64,000 nucleotides of DNA from Microbacterium sp. CSI-V (GCF_001984105.1 NZ_MTQM01000006.1:124001-188000), one strand, 5' to 3'; shown: positions 1 through 13,288, counted from the first letter of the stretch. Numbers and translations: made by a program. Notes: generated by a model not told the origin, from the sequence alone.

Positions 1-499
1 GTTCGCGCTCGAACCGGCCGCGACCGACGTCGCCGACATCGTCGCGAGTGCCGTCACCTCGGTGGCGCCGCGCGCGGCGGCGCACGGCATCCGGGTCGAC
101 GCCTCCGGTGTGCGTTCCTGCCCGGCCGTCGTCGACGCGCACCGTCTGCGGCAAGTCGTCGACAACCTCCTGTCCAACGCCGTGAAGTACAACACCAGCG
201 GCGGGGTCGTGCTCGTCTCCGTCGCGCGCGAGGCCGACACCGTCCTCATCACGGTCGCCGACGACGGGCCCGGAATCTCGCCGAGCGAGCAGGGGCGCAT
301 CTTCGAGCGCTTCTTCCGCGCGGACACCGTGCGCAACTCCAGCGTCCACGGCAGCGGCCTGGGCCTGGCGATCAGCCGGGACATCGCGCGTGCCCACGGC
401 GGCGACATCACGATGACGACCGAGCCCGGGGCAGGGTCGGTCTTCACCGTGCATCTGCCGCAGAAGGAAGGAGCGGCGTCATGGTCTTCGACGTCCTGA
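1..499 (+). CDS. Sensor histidine kinase, C-terminal part (5' end outside window)
   Basis: The reading frame is already open at base 2, so only the last ~165 residues are visible. They form a GHKL ATPase domain: an N box (NLLSNAVKYN), a G1 box (ADDGPGIS), an F-box region (IFERFFRADT) and a G2 box (GSGLGLAIS). This is the catalytic half of a two-component sensor kinase, which autophosphorylates a histidine lying upstream of the window. The stop overlaps the next gene by 19 bp, so kinase and membrane protein are probably translated together. A stand-alone receiver lies just beyond on the opposite strand and could be its partner; that is inference from position only. The input domain cannot be judged. 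Confidence 0.9.
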   Translation, partial: FALEPAATDVADIVASAVTSVAPRAAAHGIRVDASGVRSCPAVVDAHRLRQVVDNLLSNAVKYNTSGGVVLVSVAREADTVLITVADDGPGISPSEQGRIFERFFRADTVRNSSVHGSGLGLAISRDIARAHGGDITMTTEPGAGSVFTVHLPQKEGAASWSSTS

Positions 500-1644
500 G
501 CCTGCAGACGGCCTCGTCCCTCGTCATCCTGGTGTCGGCCGTGCTGTACCTGCTCGACACCCTCATGCTGCGCGACGCTCTCCCGGGGCGGCTCTGGGCG
601 ACGGCCTTCCTCGCCGGGGTCTTCTCCGCGGTGTGCTACCTGGTGTGGGTCTCGGTGCCCGGGGCTTTCGTCGCCCTCGCCCTCGGCAACGGGGCGTTCG
701 TCGCGGCGACGGCGTTCATCTGGCTGGGCAGTGTGGCCTTCAACGGGCGACCGCTGCGGATCCCGCTCATCATCACCGCGGTCGGTCTCGCCGTCGTCGT
801 GGTGCTCGCCCTCGTCGACGGGCCTTCGGCGGGCGACTGGGCGGGAGCGGTGGCCCTGTTCCTCGCCAATGCGCTGTTCGCCGTGCTCGGGGCGATCGAG
901 ACGCGACGCGGCGCCATCGGACGACGATGGAGCGCGGCGGCTCTGACGACGATCCTGGCCATCGAGGCCGCCTGGTTCTTCGTCCGCACGATCGTGTTCG
1001 TGTCCCAGGGCCCGGACAGCCCGGTATTCCTGACCTACTTCGGTACCAGCGTCTCCGCCTTCCTCACGATGTCCCTCGTGGTGGCCGCCGTCGTGGTCAC
1101 CTCCGTCCTGCGCACGAGCGAATCCGCCCTGCGCGGCAACCCCGAGACGCGACAGCTCATCGTCGACCGCAACGGAGTCCTGCTCCGCGAGTCGTTCGGT
1201 GCGGTCCTCACCATCCTCGTGGCGCGCGCCCGAGCAGCCGGAGAAGACCTGTGCGTCATCGGCATCCGGGTGGACGATCTGCGGCGGGTGGCCACCGCCT
1301 TCGGTCCCGAAGAGGCGGAGGAGATGGCGCGGGCGTTCCGCGCGTCCGTGCGGCGGCACGCCCCGACGATGGCACTCGTGGGGGAGACGGACGCGACCGG
1401 CCTCGCGGTCGCCTTCTCGACGGCGGGGGCCACCGACCATCGACGGATCGTCCGTGTGCTTCACGAGCGGCTCGTCGCCGACCTCTCGGACCTCGGGACC
1501 TCCGTCGTGCCGGTGGTGGGGATCGGCGTGGCGCTCGCCTCTGTCGACGGCGCGGACGGTCCGATCCTCGTCGACCGAGCGGATGCGAACGCGAGCCACG
1601 CCGCGTCGACGGGCGAGCAGCCCTTCGGCCTCGCGACCGACTGA
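481..1644 (+). CDS. Polytopic membrane protein with degenerate GGDEF-like domain
   Basis: 387 residues. The start ATG is preceded by AAGGAG and lies inside the end of the kinase gene. Residues ~10-210 hold about six to seven hydrophobic segments, giving a membrane sensor-like half. Residues ~225-387 follow the layout of a GGDEF domain: a block IGIRVDDLRRVATAFG like the Mg/substrate strand of diguanylate cyclases, and a C-terminal block (VDRADANASHAASTG) like the usual RADxALYxAK helix. At residues 300-312, where the signature loop belongs, the sequence is VGETDATGLAVAF, so the GGDEF residues are missing. It is therefore unlikely to make cyclic-di-GMP; it may bind nucleotide or act structurally. 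The domain assignment is my reading of motif order and is moderately sure. Confidence 0.75.
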   Translation: MVFDVLSLQTASSLVILVSAVLYLLDTLMLRDALPGRLWATAFLAGVFSAVCYLVWVSVPGAFVALALGNGAFVAATAFIWLGSVAFNGRPLRIPLIITAVGLAVVVVLALVDGPSAGDWAGAVALFLANALFAVLGAIETRRGAIGRRWSAAALTTILAIEAAWFFVRTIVFVSQGPDSPVFLTYFGTSVSAFLTMSLVVAAVVVTSVLRTSESALRGNPETRQLIVDRNGVLLRESFGAVLTILVARARAAGEDLCVIGIRVDDLRRVATAFGPEEAEEMARAFRASVRRHAPTMALVGETDATGLAVAFSTAGATDHRRIVRVLHERLVADLSDLGTSVVPVVGIGVALASVDGADGPILVDRADANASHAASTGEQPFGLATD

Positions 1645-1655
1645 GGGCGGGGCGA

Positions 1656-2033
1656 TCAGTCCTCGTCGTCCGCGGACACGAGGGCGTGCACACGGGCGCG
1701 GAGCTCACGAGGGCGGAACGGCTTCGTGAGGTAGTCGTCGGCGCCGGCCTCGCGCGCGAGCCGTTCTTCCGTGGCATCCACTCGGGCGCTCACCATGAGG
1801 ATGCGCGTCGTGCTGAACTCCCGGATGCGCCGAGCCGTCTCGAAACCGTCGAGTCCGGGCATGCTGACATCGAGCGTGGTGACCGCGGGGTCGGTGCGCC
1901 GGACCGTCTCGATGCCGGTGAGACCGTCGACGGCGGTGTGCACGACGAAGCCCACCGGTTCGAGGGTCGCCGTGAGCAGCGAGCGGATGTCGACGTCGTC
2001 CTCGATGACGACCACGACGTTCGGATTCGGCAT
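1656..2033 (-). CDS. Stand-alone response-regulator receiver protein
   Basis: 125 residues, essentially a single CheY-like receiver. Visible are the acidic pocket (VIEDD, E11-D12-D13), the phospho-acceptor D55 in TLDVSMPG, the switch residue S82 and the conserved K104 in LTKPF. There is no output domain, so it must signal by protein contact or in a phosphorelay. I chose the ATG at 2033 because it gives a canonical receiver N-terminus (MPNPNVVVVIEDD); the upstream in-frame extension is arginine-rich and unlike any receiver. It converges on the kinase/GGDEF-like pair with only 11 bp between stops, which makes a functional link plausible but unproven. Confidence 0.9.
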   Translation of the reverse strand: MPNPNVVVVIEDDVDIRSLLTATLEPVGFVVHTAVDGLTGIETVRRTDPAVTTLDVSMPGLDGFETARRIREFSTTRILMVSARVDATEERLAREAGADDYLTKPFRPRELRARVHALVSADDED

Positions 2034-2143
2034 GATGACACTCTCGCCAACCGGTCGGAGGGCGCGGATGCGGCCTTGATCGAATGGTAGACCACCCCGG
2101 ATGGCACCGGACCCGGGCCTGGCGGCTGTGGCATCCTCGAGGA

Positions 2144-2743
2144 GTGACCCTCCTCGCGCTGACCGGCGGAATCGCGTCCGGAAAGTCCACGATCTCCCGG
2201 ATGCTCGCCGAGAAGGGCGCGGTGATCGTGGATGCGGATGCGATCGTCCGCGAGGTGCAGGCGCCCGGTTCGCCGGTGCTCGCCGCGATCGCCGCAGAGT
2301 TCGGACCCGAGGTGCTGCGGCCCGATGGATCGCTCGACCGGCCCGCGCTGGGAGCACGGGTCTTCGGTCATCCCGAGCGGCTCGCCGCGCTGAACGCGCT
2401 GGTGCACCCCGCGGTGCGGGAGGAGTCGCAGCGGCGATTCCGTGCGGCGCTCTCCGCCGATCCCGGCGCCCTGGTCGTCTACGACGTCCCGCTCCTCGCG
2501 GAATCCCGCGGGACCGGCGAATGGGACCTCGTCGTCGTGGCCCACGCTCCGGCCGAGCTGCGCGTGCGGCGGCTCGTCGATCAGCGCGGGCTCTCCGAGG
2601 CGGAGGCCCGCGCCCGGGTCGCGGCCCAGGCCGGCGACGACGAACGATTGGCGCTCGCGAACGTCGTGATCGACACGGCCGGCGACATGGATGCCACGCG
2701 ACGCCAGATCGACGAACTGTGGGACCGCGTCTCGCGGGACTGA
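2144..2743 (+). CDS. coaE: Dephospho-CoA kinase
   Basis: 199 residues. It catalyses the last step of coenzyme A synthesis, ATP-dependent phosphorylation of the 3'-hydroxyl of dephospho-CoA, in the cytoplasm. The P-loop GGIASGKST sits at residues 8-16, followed by the family features VDADAIVREV and VVYDVPLL. The length is normal for bacterial CoaE. The GTG start at 2144 has AGGA a few bases upstream and places the P-loop at the expected distance from the N-terminus; the 20-residue upstream extension is unlike the family. It lies 144 bp before uvrB, the usual coaE-uvrB neighbourhood of actinobacteria. Confidence 0.96.
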   Translation: MTLLALTGGIASGKSTISRMLAEKGAVIVDADAIVREVQAPGSPVLAAIAAEFGPEVLRPDGSLDRPALGARVFGHPERLAALNALVHPAVREESQRRFRAALSADPGALVVYDVPLLAESRGTGEWDLVVVAHAPAELRVRRLVDQRGLSEAEARARVAAQAGDDERLALANVVIDTAGDMDATRRQIDELWDRVSRD

Positions 2744-2858
2744 GCCGTCACGGTCCCGCCCCCGGGCGGCGATCCCTTCGGAGAGTCGACGAACGCGTCG
2801 CCGGGCGTCGGTCCGTCGACCATTCCGCTCGCGCATGGCGAACAGCGTGCCGCCCCCG

Positions 2859-2881
2859 ATGTCGGAGGCCCCGCCTACGCT
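2859..2881 (+). promoter_or_regulatory. RecA-NDp (PafBC-type) DNA-damage promoter of uvrB
   Basis: ATGTCGGAG (2859-2867), then exactly 8 nt, then TACGCT (2876-2881), then 6 nt to the ATG of uvrB. This fits the published actinobacterial RecA-NDp consensus TTGTCRGTG-N8-TANNNT, recognised with help from PafBC, at 7 of 9 upstream positions plus the exact spacer and both fixed bases of the -10. No ribosome-binding site intervenes, so the transcript should begin at the start codon. The same arrangement precedes uvrA. Confidence 0.7.
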
Positions 2882-2887
2882 GGAATC

Positions 2888-4957
<2,070 letters not shown>

Positions 4958-4990
4958 GCGGCCGACGGCGGGGAGCGACGGGACGCGATC

Positions 4991-5413
4991 ATGGAGCAGA
5001 GGATCTCGCTGATCACCCTCGGCGTCGCCGATCTTCGGCGATCGGTCGCCTTCTACGAGCGCCTCGGCTGGCAGCGGTCGCCGAGTTCGGTCGAAGGGGA
5101 GGTCGCCTTCTTCGATCTGGGGGGCATGGTCCTCGGGTTGTGGTCGCGGGAGACGCTCGCGGCCGACTCGACCGTGACCGACGGGCGCGGATGGGGCGGC
5201 GTGACCCTGGCTCACAACGTGCGCGAGCCCGACGAGGTGGATGCCGTCCTGGCGGAGGCCGTTGCTGCCGGTGCGGCGCTCGGCCGGCCGGGGGCCCCGA
5301 CGGAGTGGGGCGGTTACTCGGGCGTCTTCGTCGATCCGGACGGTCATCCGTGGGAGATCGCGGTCAACCCGGGGTGGCCCCTCGATTCCGATGGACGACC
5401 GCGGCTGCCGTGA
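4991..5413 (+). CDS. VOC-superfamily (glyoxalase/bleomycin-resistance fold) protein
   Basis: 140 residues. The opening RISLITLGVADLRRSVAFYERLGW and closing SGVFVDPDGHPWEIAVNPGW are the paired beta-alpha-beta-beta-beta signatures of the vicinal oxygen chelate fold. Such proteins are metal-dependent isomerases, dioxygenases or drug-binding proteins; nothing here fixes a substrate. It begins 33 bp after uvrB on the same strand without a strong ribosome-binding site, so it may be read through from uvrB. Function beyond the fold is unknown. Confidence 0.85.
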   Translation: MEQRISLITLGVADLRRSVAFYERLGWQRSPSSVEGEVAFFDLGGMVLGLWSRETLAADSTVTDGRGWGGVTLAHNVREPDEVDAVLAEAVAAGAALGRPGAPTEWGGYSGVFVDPDGHPWEIAVNPGWPLDSDGRPRLP

Positions 5414-5442
5414 CGCGACATCGAGCCCGGTGACGAACGCGG

Positions 5443-5556
5443 CCCCACGGCCGCCCAGCCGTCACGGGCAGTGCAGGAGCGGCTTCAGGCCCCGGGGTCA
5501 ACACAGCCCCACGGCCGCGCAGCCGTCACGGGCAGTGCAGGAGCGGCTTCACGCCC
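5443..5556. repeat. Two 50-bp direct repeats, 64-bp period, across the 3' end of the CxxC gene
   Basis: Copy 1 is at 5443-5492 and copy 2 at 5507-5556, with only two mismatches by eye. Copy 2 contains the last ten codons and stop of the small minus-strand gene; copy 1, just downstream on that strand, repeats the same codons and stop. It looks like a recent tandem duplication of the gene's tail. Confidence 0.9.
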
Positions 5557-5762
5557 GACCGGTCGACGCTGTGCTCGGACATCGGGTGACCGCACAGGGG
5601 GCACGGGCGTCCGGTGCGCACCGGTTCGGGTGTCGTCTCGTACGGGCCGACCGATGCGGGTCCGGCGACGCGGATCAGGCGTGTGTTGATGTACTGGTAC
5701 CACCCGCCGGCGGCCCGCACGCGTTCGCGCAGCGGGGGCCGGTCGGCATCCTTTTGTGCCAT
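5526..5762 (-). CDS. Small CxxC (zinc-ribbon-like) protein, unknown function
   Basis: 78 residues from the ATG at 5762; an in-frame ATG at 5768 would add two. I prefer 5762 because a -10 hexamer TACACT lies exactly 7 nt upstream and there is no ribosome-binding site, the pattern of a leaderless gene. The protein has CPLCGHPMSEH in the middle and a C-terminal HCP, enough for a small zinc-binding site. It is divergently transcribed from an OhrR-type regulator, with a palindrome overlapping its own -10, so the regulator probably controls it. I do not recognise a named family. Confidence 0.7.
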   Translation of the reverse strand: MAQKDADRPPLRERVRAAGGWYQYINTRLIRVAGPASVGPYETTPEPVRTGRPCPLCGHPMSEHSVDRSGVKPLLHCP

Positions 5763-5767
5763 GATCA

Positions 5768-5779
5768 TTAGTGTACTAA
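5768..5779. promoter_or_regulatory. Candidate MarR/OhrR operator between divergent genes
   Basis: TTAGT-GT-ACTAA is a perfect 5+5 inverted repeat. It overlaps the -10 hexamer TACACT of the minus-strand gene and lies 18 bp upstream of the MarR-family start codon. AT-rich inverted repeats of this kind are typical autoregulatory sites of MarR proteins; binding is inferred. Confidence 0.6.
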
Positions 5780-5796
5780 GTATTTGAGGAGGGTGC

Positions 5797-6231
5797 GTGG
5801 ACGATCCGCTGCGCTTGGAGAATCAGGTGTGCTTCGCGCTCGTCACCGCCGCGCGCAACGTGGTGTCGATCTACCGTCCCGTGCTCGAACCGCTGGGGCT
5901 CACTCATCCGCAGTACCTCGTGATGCTGGCGTTGTGGGAGCAGGCGCCCCGGTCGCTGAGCGCCCTCGCCGGCGAGCTCGCGATGGAGCCCGCCACCCTC
6001 TCGCCCCTGGTCAAGCGACTCGAAGCGCAGGGGCGGGTGAGGCGCACGCGGCGCGTCGACGACGAGCGCGTCCTGGACATCGACCTCACCGCCGACGGTC
6101 GCGCGCTGCGCGAACGGGCGATCGAGGTGCCCGCGCGGATCATGGAGCGCGTCGGCATCGACGAGCGCGCGCTCATCGCACTGCGTGACGGCCTCGCACC
6201 GTTCGCGGGGAGATTCGACCCGAACGGCTGA
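5797..6231 (+). CDS. MarR-family regulator, OhrR type (thiol peroxide sensor)
   Basis: 144 residues, GTG start with a strong GAGGAGGG ribosome-binding site. The N-terminus (LENQVCFALVTAARNV) and the helix LGLTHPQYLVMLALWE match the OhrR subgroup, where a single N-terminal cysteine, here C12, is oxidised by organic hydroperoxides to release DNA. A winged helix with LAGELAMEPATLSPLVKRLE follows. The downstream half is ordinary MarR. OhrR genes usually sit beside the peroxidase gene ohr, which is absent here; instead a small CxxC protein is divergent. The effector is inferred from the cysteine only. Confidence 0.85.
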   Translation: MDDPLRLENQVCFALVTAARNVVSIYRPVLEPLGLTHPQYLVMLALWEQAPRSLSALAGELAMEPATLSPLVKRLEAQGRVRRTRRVDDERVLDIDLTADGRALRERAIEVPARIMERVGIDERALIALRDGLAPFAGRFDPNG

Positions 6232-6349
6232 GTCCCCGGATCCCGATTCGGCCCGAGCGGGCGAGGGCGCGTCCGCGAGGAAGCCTCGGCCCGCGTGACG
6301 CGGACCCGCACCCTCGCACACATGTGCGCCGGAGGCGAACCCGGGACCG

Positions 6350-6372
6350 ATGTCGGAGGGGGAACCTAGACT
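6350..6372 (+). promoter_or_regulatory. RecA-NDp (PafBC-type) DNA-damage promoter of uvrA
   Basis: ATGTCGGAG (6350-6358), exactly 8 nt, TAGACT (6367-6372), then 6 nt to the GTG of uvrA. The nine-base element is identical to that before uvrB and the identity extends to 13 bp (CCGATGTCGGAGG) at the same distance from the start codon, while the sequence between differs. This is strong internal evidence for a shared promoter type. Confidence 0.72.
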
Positions 6373-6378
6373 TGACGA

Positions 6379-9318
<2,940 letters not shown>

Positions 9319-9321
9319 GCC

Positions 9322-11265
9322 GTGGCATCCCGAGAGCGGGTGTCGCACCTGCCCTATCGTCCCAAGGCGGGGGAGATCCCCACCAATCCGGGGGTCTACC
9401 GCTTCCGGGATGCCGAAGGGCGGGTGCTCTACGTCGGCAAGGCCAAGAACCTCCGCGCGCGGCTGTCGAACTACTTCGCTCCGCTGTACTCGCTGCACGA
9501 GCGCACCCGCCGGATGGTGACGACCGCGGCCTCGGTCGAGTGGACCGTCGTCCCCAGCGACGTCGACTCGCTGCAGCTCGAGTACATGTGGATCAAGGAG
9601 TTCGATCCGCCGTTCAACGTCCGCTACCGCGACGACAAGTCGTACCCGTTCATGGCGATCACCCTCGCCGACGAAGCCCCCCGCGTGATCGTCACGCGCA
9701 ACCCCAAGATCCGTGGGGCCAAGTACTTCGGGCCGTACCCGAAGGTCTGGGCGGTGCACGACACGATCGATCTCATGATCAAGGTCTTTCCGATCCGCAC
9801 GTGCAGCGATGCGTCGTACAAGAAGGCGATGCAGTCGGGTCGGCCGTGCTTCCCGGGGCAGATCGGGCGCTGCGGCGGGCCGTGCTCGATGAAGGTCACG
9901 ATCGAGGAGCACCGCGCGATCGTCGACGATTTCGTCGCGTTCATGTCGGGCGGCGATCAGAGGTTCACCAAGGCGCTCACGGCTCGCATGATGGAGGCCT
10001 CGGCCGCCATGGACTACGAGGCGGCGGCCCGCTACCGCGACAGGCTGCAGGCCATCGACGCCGTCCTCGGCAAGAGCGCCCTGGTCCTGCCGGCCGACAC
10101 GGATGCCGACCTGTTCGGCATCGCCGAGGACGAGCTCGCGGCGACCGTGCAGCACTTCGTCGTGCGCGGGGGCCGTGTCCGGGGGGTGCGGGCGACCACG
10201 ATCGAGAAGGAGATCGACATCTCCGGCGCGGATCTGGTCGACCAGGTGCTGCAGCGCACGTACGGGGACGCGGCGCCCGCCGACATCCCCCGGCAGGTGC
10301 TGGTGCCCGAGCTGCCCGACGACGCCGATCAACTCGAGGCGTGGCTGCGCGACCGACGGGGTCGGCCGGTGTCGCTGCAGGTCGCGCAGCGGGGGTCGAA
10401 GGCCGACCTGCTGAAGACTGCGACGCTCAACGCGCAGCAGGCGCTCATGCTCCACAAGACGCGCCGCACCAGCGACTACGTCGCGCGCTCGCAGGCCCTC
10501 ACCGACCTGCAGGAGGCCCTCGGACTCGCGGAGGCGCCCCTGCGCATCGAGTGCTACGACGTCTCGCACCTCTCGGGCACCAACGTCGTGGCATCCATGG
10601 TGGTCTTCGAGGACGGGCTGCCGCGCAAGGACCAGTACCGCTCGTTCGGCGTCGCCGAGACCACCGATGACACCGACTCGATGTACCAGGTGCTCACACG
10701 CCGGCTGGCCCACCTCGACAGGCCCGAGGACGACGAACGCGAAACCCTGGGCGGCGCGATCGTCGCGGATGCCGAGAGCCCGGAGGCGACGGCCGACGGC
10801 GAGGTCGTGACCACGCGCAAGCGCCCGCGTTTCGCCTACCGCCCGCAGCTGCTCGTCGTCGACGGCGGTCAGCCGCAGGTCGCGGCCGCCGCACGCGCCT
10901 TGGCGGACGCGGGCCACGAGGAGATCGCGCTGTGCGGCATCGCGAAGCGGCTCGAGGAGGTGTGGCTGCCGGGGGAGGATTACCCGGTCATCCTCCCGCG
11001 CACGTCGGAGGCGCTGTACCTGCTGCAGCGGCTCCGCGACGAAGCCCACCGGTTCGCGATCACGCACCAGCGCAAGCGTCGCAAGCGCGACATCTCGAGC
11101 GTGCTCACGGAGGTCCCGGGCCTCGGCGACGCGCGCATCAAGGCGCTGCTGCGGCACTTCGGTTCGGTGACGGCGCTGAAGAACGCGTCGCCCGACGAGA
11201 TCATGGAGCTGCCCGGCATCGGTCCGACCCTCGCCGAGGCCATTCACACCCGCTTGGCTCGGTAG
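9322..11265 (+). CDS. uvrC: Excinuclease ABC subunit C
   Basis: 647 residues. UvrC is the dual endonuclease that cuts on both sides of a lesion held by UvrB. Domains in order: GIY-YIG nuclease ([20 protein letters not shown], residues ~22-41), a cysteine cluster, a UVR helix pair (~230), an RNase H-like nuclease with CYDVSHLSG and VVDGGQPQ, and C-terminal helix-hairpin-helix repeats ([25 protein letters not shown]). GTG start 3 bp after uvrA, hence co-transcribed. The gene ends in TAG, which is also the start of a TAGGCT -10-like hexamer for rapZ. Confidence 0.98.
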   Translation: MASRERVSHLPYRPKAGEIPTNPGVYRFRDAEGRVLYVGKAKNLRARLSNYFAPLYSLHERTRRMVTTAASVEWTVVPSDVDSLQLEYMWIKEFDPPFNVRYRDDKSYPFMAITLADEAPRVIVTRNPKIRGAKYFGPYPKVWAVHDTIDLMIKVFPIRTCSDASYKKAMQSGRPCFPGQIGRCGGPCSMKVTIEEHRAIVDDFVAFMSGGDQRFTKALTARMMEASAAMDYEAAARYRDRLQAIDAVLGKSALVLPADTDADLFGIAEDELAATVQHFVVRGGRVRGVRATTIEKEIDISGADLVDQVLQRTYGDAAPADIPRQVLVPELPDDADQLEAWLRDRRGRPVSLQVAQRGSKADLLKTATLNAQQALMLHKTRRTSDYVARSQALTDLQEALGLAEAPLRIECYDVSHLSGTNVVASMVVFEDGLPRKDQYRSFGVAETTDDTDSMYQVLTRRLAHLDRPEDDERETLGGAIVADAESPEATADGEVVTTRKRPRFAYRPQLLVVDGGQPQVAAAARALADAGHEEIALCGIAKRLEEVWLPGEDYPVILPRTSEALYLLQRLRDEAHRFAITHQRKRRKRDISSVLTEVPGLGDARIKALLRHFGSVTALKNASPDEIMELPGIGPTLAEAIHTRLAR

Positions 11266-11268
11266 GCT
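11263..11268 (+). promoter_or_regulatory. Candidate -10 hexamer (TAGGCT) for rapZ, overlapping the uvrC stop
   Basis: TAGGCT fits the actinobacterial TANNNT -10 and begins with the TAG stop of uvrC. Initiation about 7 nt on would leave an ~18-nt leader that includes GAAAGGG before the rapZ ATG. No convincing -35 is visible. Confidence 0.45.
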
Positions 11269-11292
11269 GGAACCCCGACGAAAGGGCGAATC

Positions 11293-12171
11293 ATGCAGGC
11301 GGCACGGGGTGCGCCCGGCGAGGTGCTCATCGTCACCGGGATGTCGGGGGCCGGTCGTTCCACGGTCGCCAACGCCCTGGAGGATCTCGACTGGTACGTC
11401 GTCGACAATCTCCCGCCGCGGATGCTGCGTCCGCTCCTCGACCTCACCGAGCGCGCGGGCGGAGCGGTACCGAGGGTGGCGGTCGTCGTGGACGTCCGAG
11501 GGCGTTCGCTGTTCGGCGACCTGCCCGAGGCCATGCGGTCTTTGCAGGCCGACGGGCAGGTGCGCGTGGTCTTCCTGGATGCCTCCGACGCGGTGCTCGT
11601 ACGCCGGTTCGAGGCCGTGCGGCGTCCGCACCCGCTGCAGGGGGACGGCACGATCCTCGACGGCATCCGTCGCGAGCGCGAGCGATTGACCCCGTTGCGC
11701 GAAGCGGCCGACGTCGTGATCGACACCTCGACGTACAACGTGCATCAGCTCTCGATCCGCACGGTCGAGCTGTTCGGTGAAGAGGGGGCCGCCCGCCACA
11801 CCGTGACACTGATGAGCTTCGGCTTCAAGTACGGACTGCCCACCGACGTCGACCTCGTCGCCGACATGCGGTTCCTCCCGAACCCGTTCTGGAACGAGGA
11901 GCTGCGGCCGCTGACCGGCGAGGATCCGTCCGTGCGGGAATACGTGCTCGGTCAGGAGGGCGCGCGGGAGTTCCTCGACGCCTACGCGGCGGCGCTGCGG
12001 CCCGTCCTCGCGGGGTACGAGCGCGAGAACAAGCGGCATTCGGTCGTCGCGGTCGGCTGCACCGGCGGCAAGCACCGCTCGGTCGTGATGGCCCGCGAAC
12101 TGGCCGCGCGCCTCGGCGAGCTGCCCGGCGTCGCGGTCCGTGTGACTCACCGCGACCTCGGCCGCGAGTAG
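11293..12171 (+). CDS. rapZ: RNase adapter / nucleotide-binding protein RapZ (YvcJ)
   Basis: 292 residues. P-loop GMSGAGRST at residues 16-24 and the family block [12 protein letters not shown] directly after it; the C-terminal half has SFGFKYGLP and [10 protein letters not shown], typical of the RapZ/YvcJ family. In enterobacteria RapZ controls GlmS through small RNAs; in Firmicutes and actinobacteria the role is less defined and involves GTP/ATP binding. A GAAAGGG ribosome-binding site precedes the ATG. It sits in the conserved uvrC-rapZ-whiA order. A glmS paralogue lies ~8 kb away, but a regulatory link is only speculation. Confidence 0.95.
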   Translation: MQAARGAPGEVLIVTGMSGAGRSTVANALEDLDWYVVDNLPPRMLRPLLDLTERAGGAVPRVAVVVDVRGRSLFGDLPEAMRSLQADGQVRVVFLDASDAVLVRRFEAVRRPHPLQGDGTILDGIRRERERLTPLREAADVVIDTSTYNVHQLSIRTVELFGEEGAARHTVTLMSFGFKYGLPTDVDLVADMRFLPNPFWNEELRPLTGEDPSVREYVLGQEGAREFLDAYAAALRPVLAGYERENKRHSVVAVGCTGGKHRSVVMARELAARLGELPGVAVRVTHRDLGRE

Positions 12172-12174
12172 GCT
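12169..12174 (+). promoter_or_regulatory. Candidate -10 hexamer (TAGGCT) for whiA, overlapping the rapZ stop
   Basis: The TAG stop of rapZ again begins a TAGGCT hexamer, exactly as at the uvrC stop. Initiation would give a leader of roughly 75 nt before the GTG of whiA. The -35 region is not recognisable. Confidence 0.4.
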
Positions 12175-12255
12175 GTACCCTCGTCCCCGCCGCTTCGATA
12201 GCCTCACCCCGTGCTGTCCTGAGCGTTGCCCCATCGTCCTGAACCGAGGAGAACC

Positions 12256-13233
12256 GTGCCGCTGACCGCCGACGTGAAGGCCGAGCTGATCACCGTACGC
12301 GACCCGCGTCCGACGGCGCGCGTCGCCGAGCTCACGGCGATCCTGCGCTTCTCGGGTGGCCTGCACTCGATCGCGAACCGCGTGGCGGTCGAGGCCGAGC
12401 TGGACTCCGACGTCCTCGCCCGCCGCGTCGCCCGCGACCTCATGGAGCTCTACGGCGTGCGCCCCGAGCTGCACCACGTGCAGGGCTCCGGAGGGCGCAC
12501 CGGCGGCCACTTCGCCGTTCGCGTCATCGAGGCCGGCGAGACCCTCGCGCGCCAGACCGGACTTCTCGATCAGCGTCGCCGTCCGGTGCGGGGCCTCCCC
12601 AACAAGCTCACCACCGGGTCGCGCCCCGACCTCAGCGCCATCTGGCGCGGCGCGTTCCTCGCGAGCGGTTCGCTCAGCGACCCGGGCCGTTCCGCGGCCC
12701 TGGAGATCTCGTGCCCCTCGTCGGAGGCGGCCATGGCGCTCGTCGGCGCCGGCCACCGCATCGGCATCCCGGCGAAGGCCCGCGAGGTGCGCGGTGTGCC
12801 CCGCGTCGTCGTGCGCGACGGCGAGGCGATCCGCGGCGCCCTGTACGAGATGGGTGCCCGCCGCACCGCGGGGGAGTGGGACCAGATGCGCCAGCGCCGC
12901 GAGGTGCGCGCGGGCGTGAACCGCCTGGTCAACTTCGACGACGCCAACCTCCGCCGGTCCGCCCAGGCCGCGGTGGCCGCGTGCGCCCGTGTCGAGCGCG
13001 CGCTCGAGATCCTCGGCGACGAGGTGCCGGATCACCTGCAGCAGGCCGGCGAGCTGCGCCTGGCGCACCGCGACGCGAGCCTCGACGAGCTCGGCCACCA
13101 CGCCGATCCGCCGCTGACGAAGGACGCCGTCGCCGGACGCATCCGCCGCCTCTTGGCGATGGCCGACAAGAAGGCCGAGGCCGAGGGCATCCCCGGCACC
13201 GAGTCCGCGGTGCCGGTCGGCGCCGACGACTAG
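12256..13233 (+). CDS. whiA: DNA-binding protein WhiA (sporulation/cell-division regulator homologue)
   Basis: 325 residues. WhiA couples a degenerate LAGLIDADG homing-endonuclease-like N-terminal domain ([26 protein letters not shown]) to a C-terminal helix-turn-helix domain ([34 protein letters not shown]). In Streptomyces it controls sporulation septation with WhiB; in non-sporulating actinobacteria it affects division and growth. The GTG at 12256, preceded by GAGGAG, gives the standard N-terminus [12 protein letters not shown] strong terminator follows. The YvcK/CofD-like gene that often separates rapZ and whiA is absent here. Confidence 0.96.
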   Translation: MPLTADVKAELITVRDPRPTARVAELTAILRFSGGLHSIANRVAVEAELDSDVLARRVARDLMELYGVRPELHHVQGSGGRTGGHFAVRVIEAGETLARQTGLLDQRRRPVRGLPNKLTTGSRPDLSAIWRGAFLASGSLSDPGRSAALEISCPSSEAAMALVGAGHRIGIPAKAREVRGVPRVVVRDGEAIRGALYEMGARRTAGEWDQMRQRREVRAGVNRLVNFDDANLRRSAQAAVAACARVERALEILGDEVPDHLQQAGELRLAHRDASLDELGHHADPPLTKDAVAGRIRRLLAMADKKAEAEGIPGTESAVPVGADD

Positions 13234-13253
13234 CCCGCACGAGCCCCATCACG

Positions 13254-13288
13254 AACGGATGCCATGGTTTATGGCATCCGTTTTCGTT
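13254..13288 (+). terminator. Rho-independent terminator after whiA
   Basis: A perfect 12-bp stem (13254-13265 with 13271-13282), a 5-nt loop and a TTTTCGTT tail. Each arm contains one orientation of the over-represented heptamer GGATGCC/GGCATCC. Confidence 0.9.

Noticed and set aside
2034..2357. Longer N-terminal extension of the receiver protein
   Set aside because: The extension overlaps coaE, is arginine-rich and unlike a receiver; the ATG at 2033 gives a complete domain.
6319..6326. CACATGTG palindrome upstream of uvrA as a LexA (SOS) box
   Set aside because: It lacks the GAAC...GTTC halves of the Gram-positive LexA box; the RecA-NDp element nearer the start explains damage control better.
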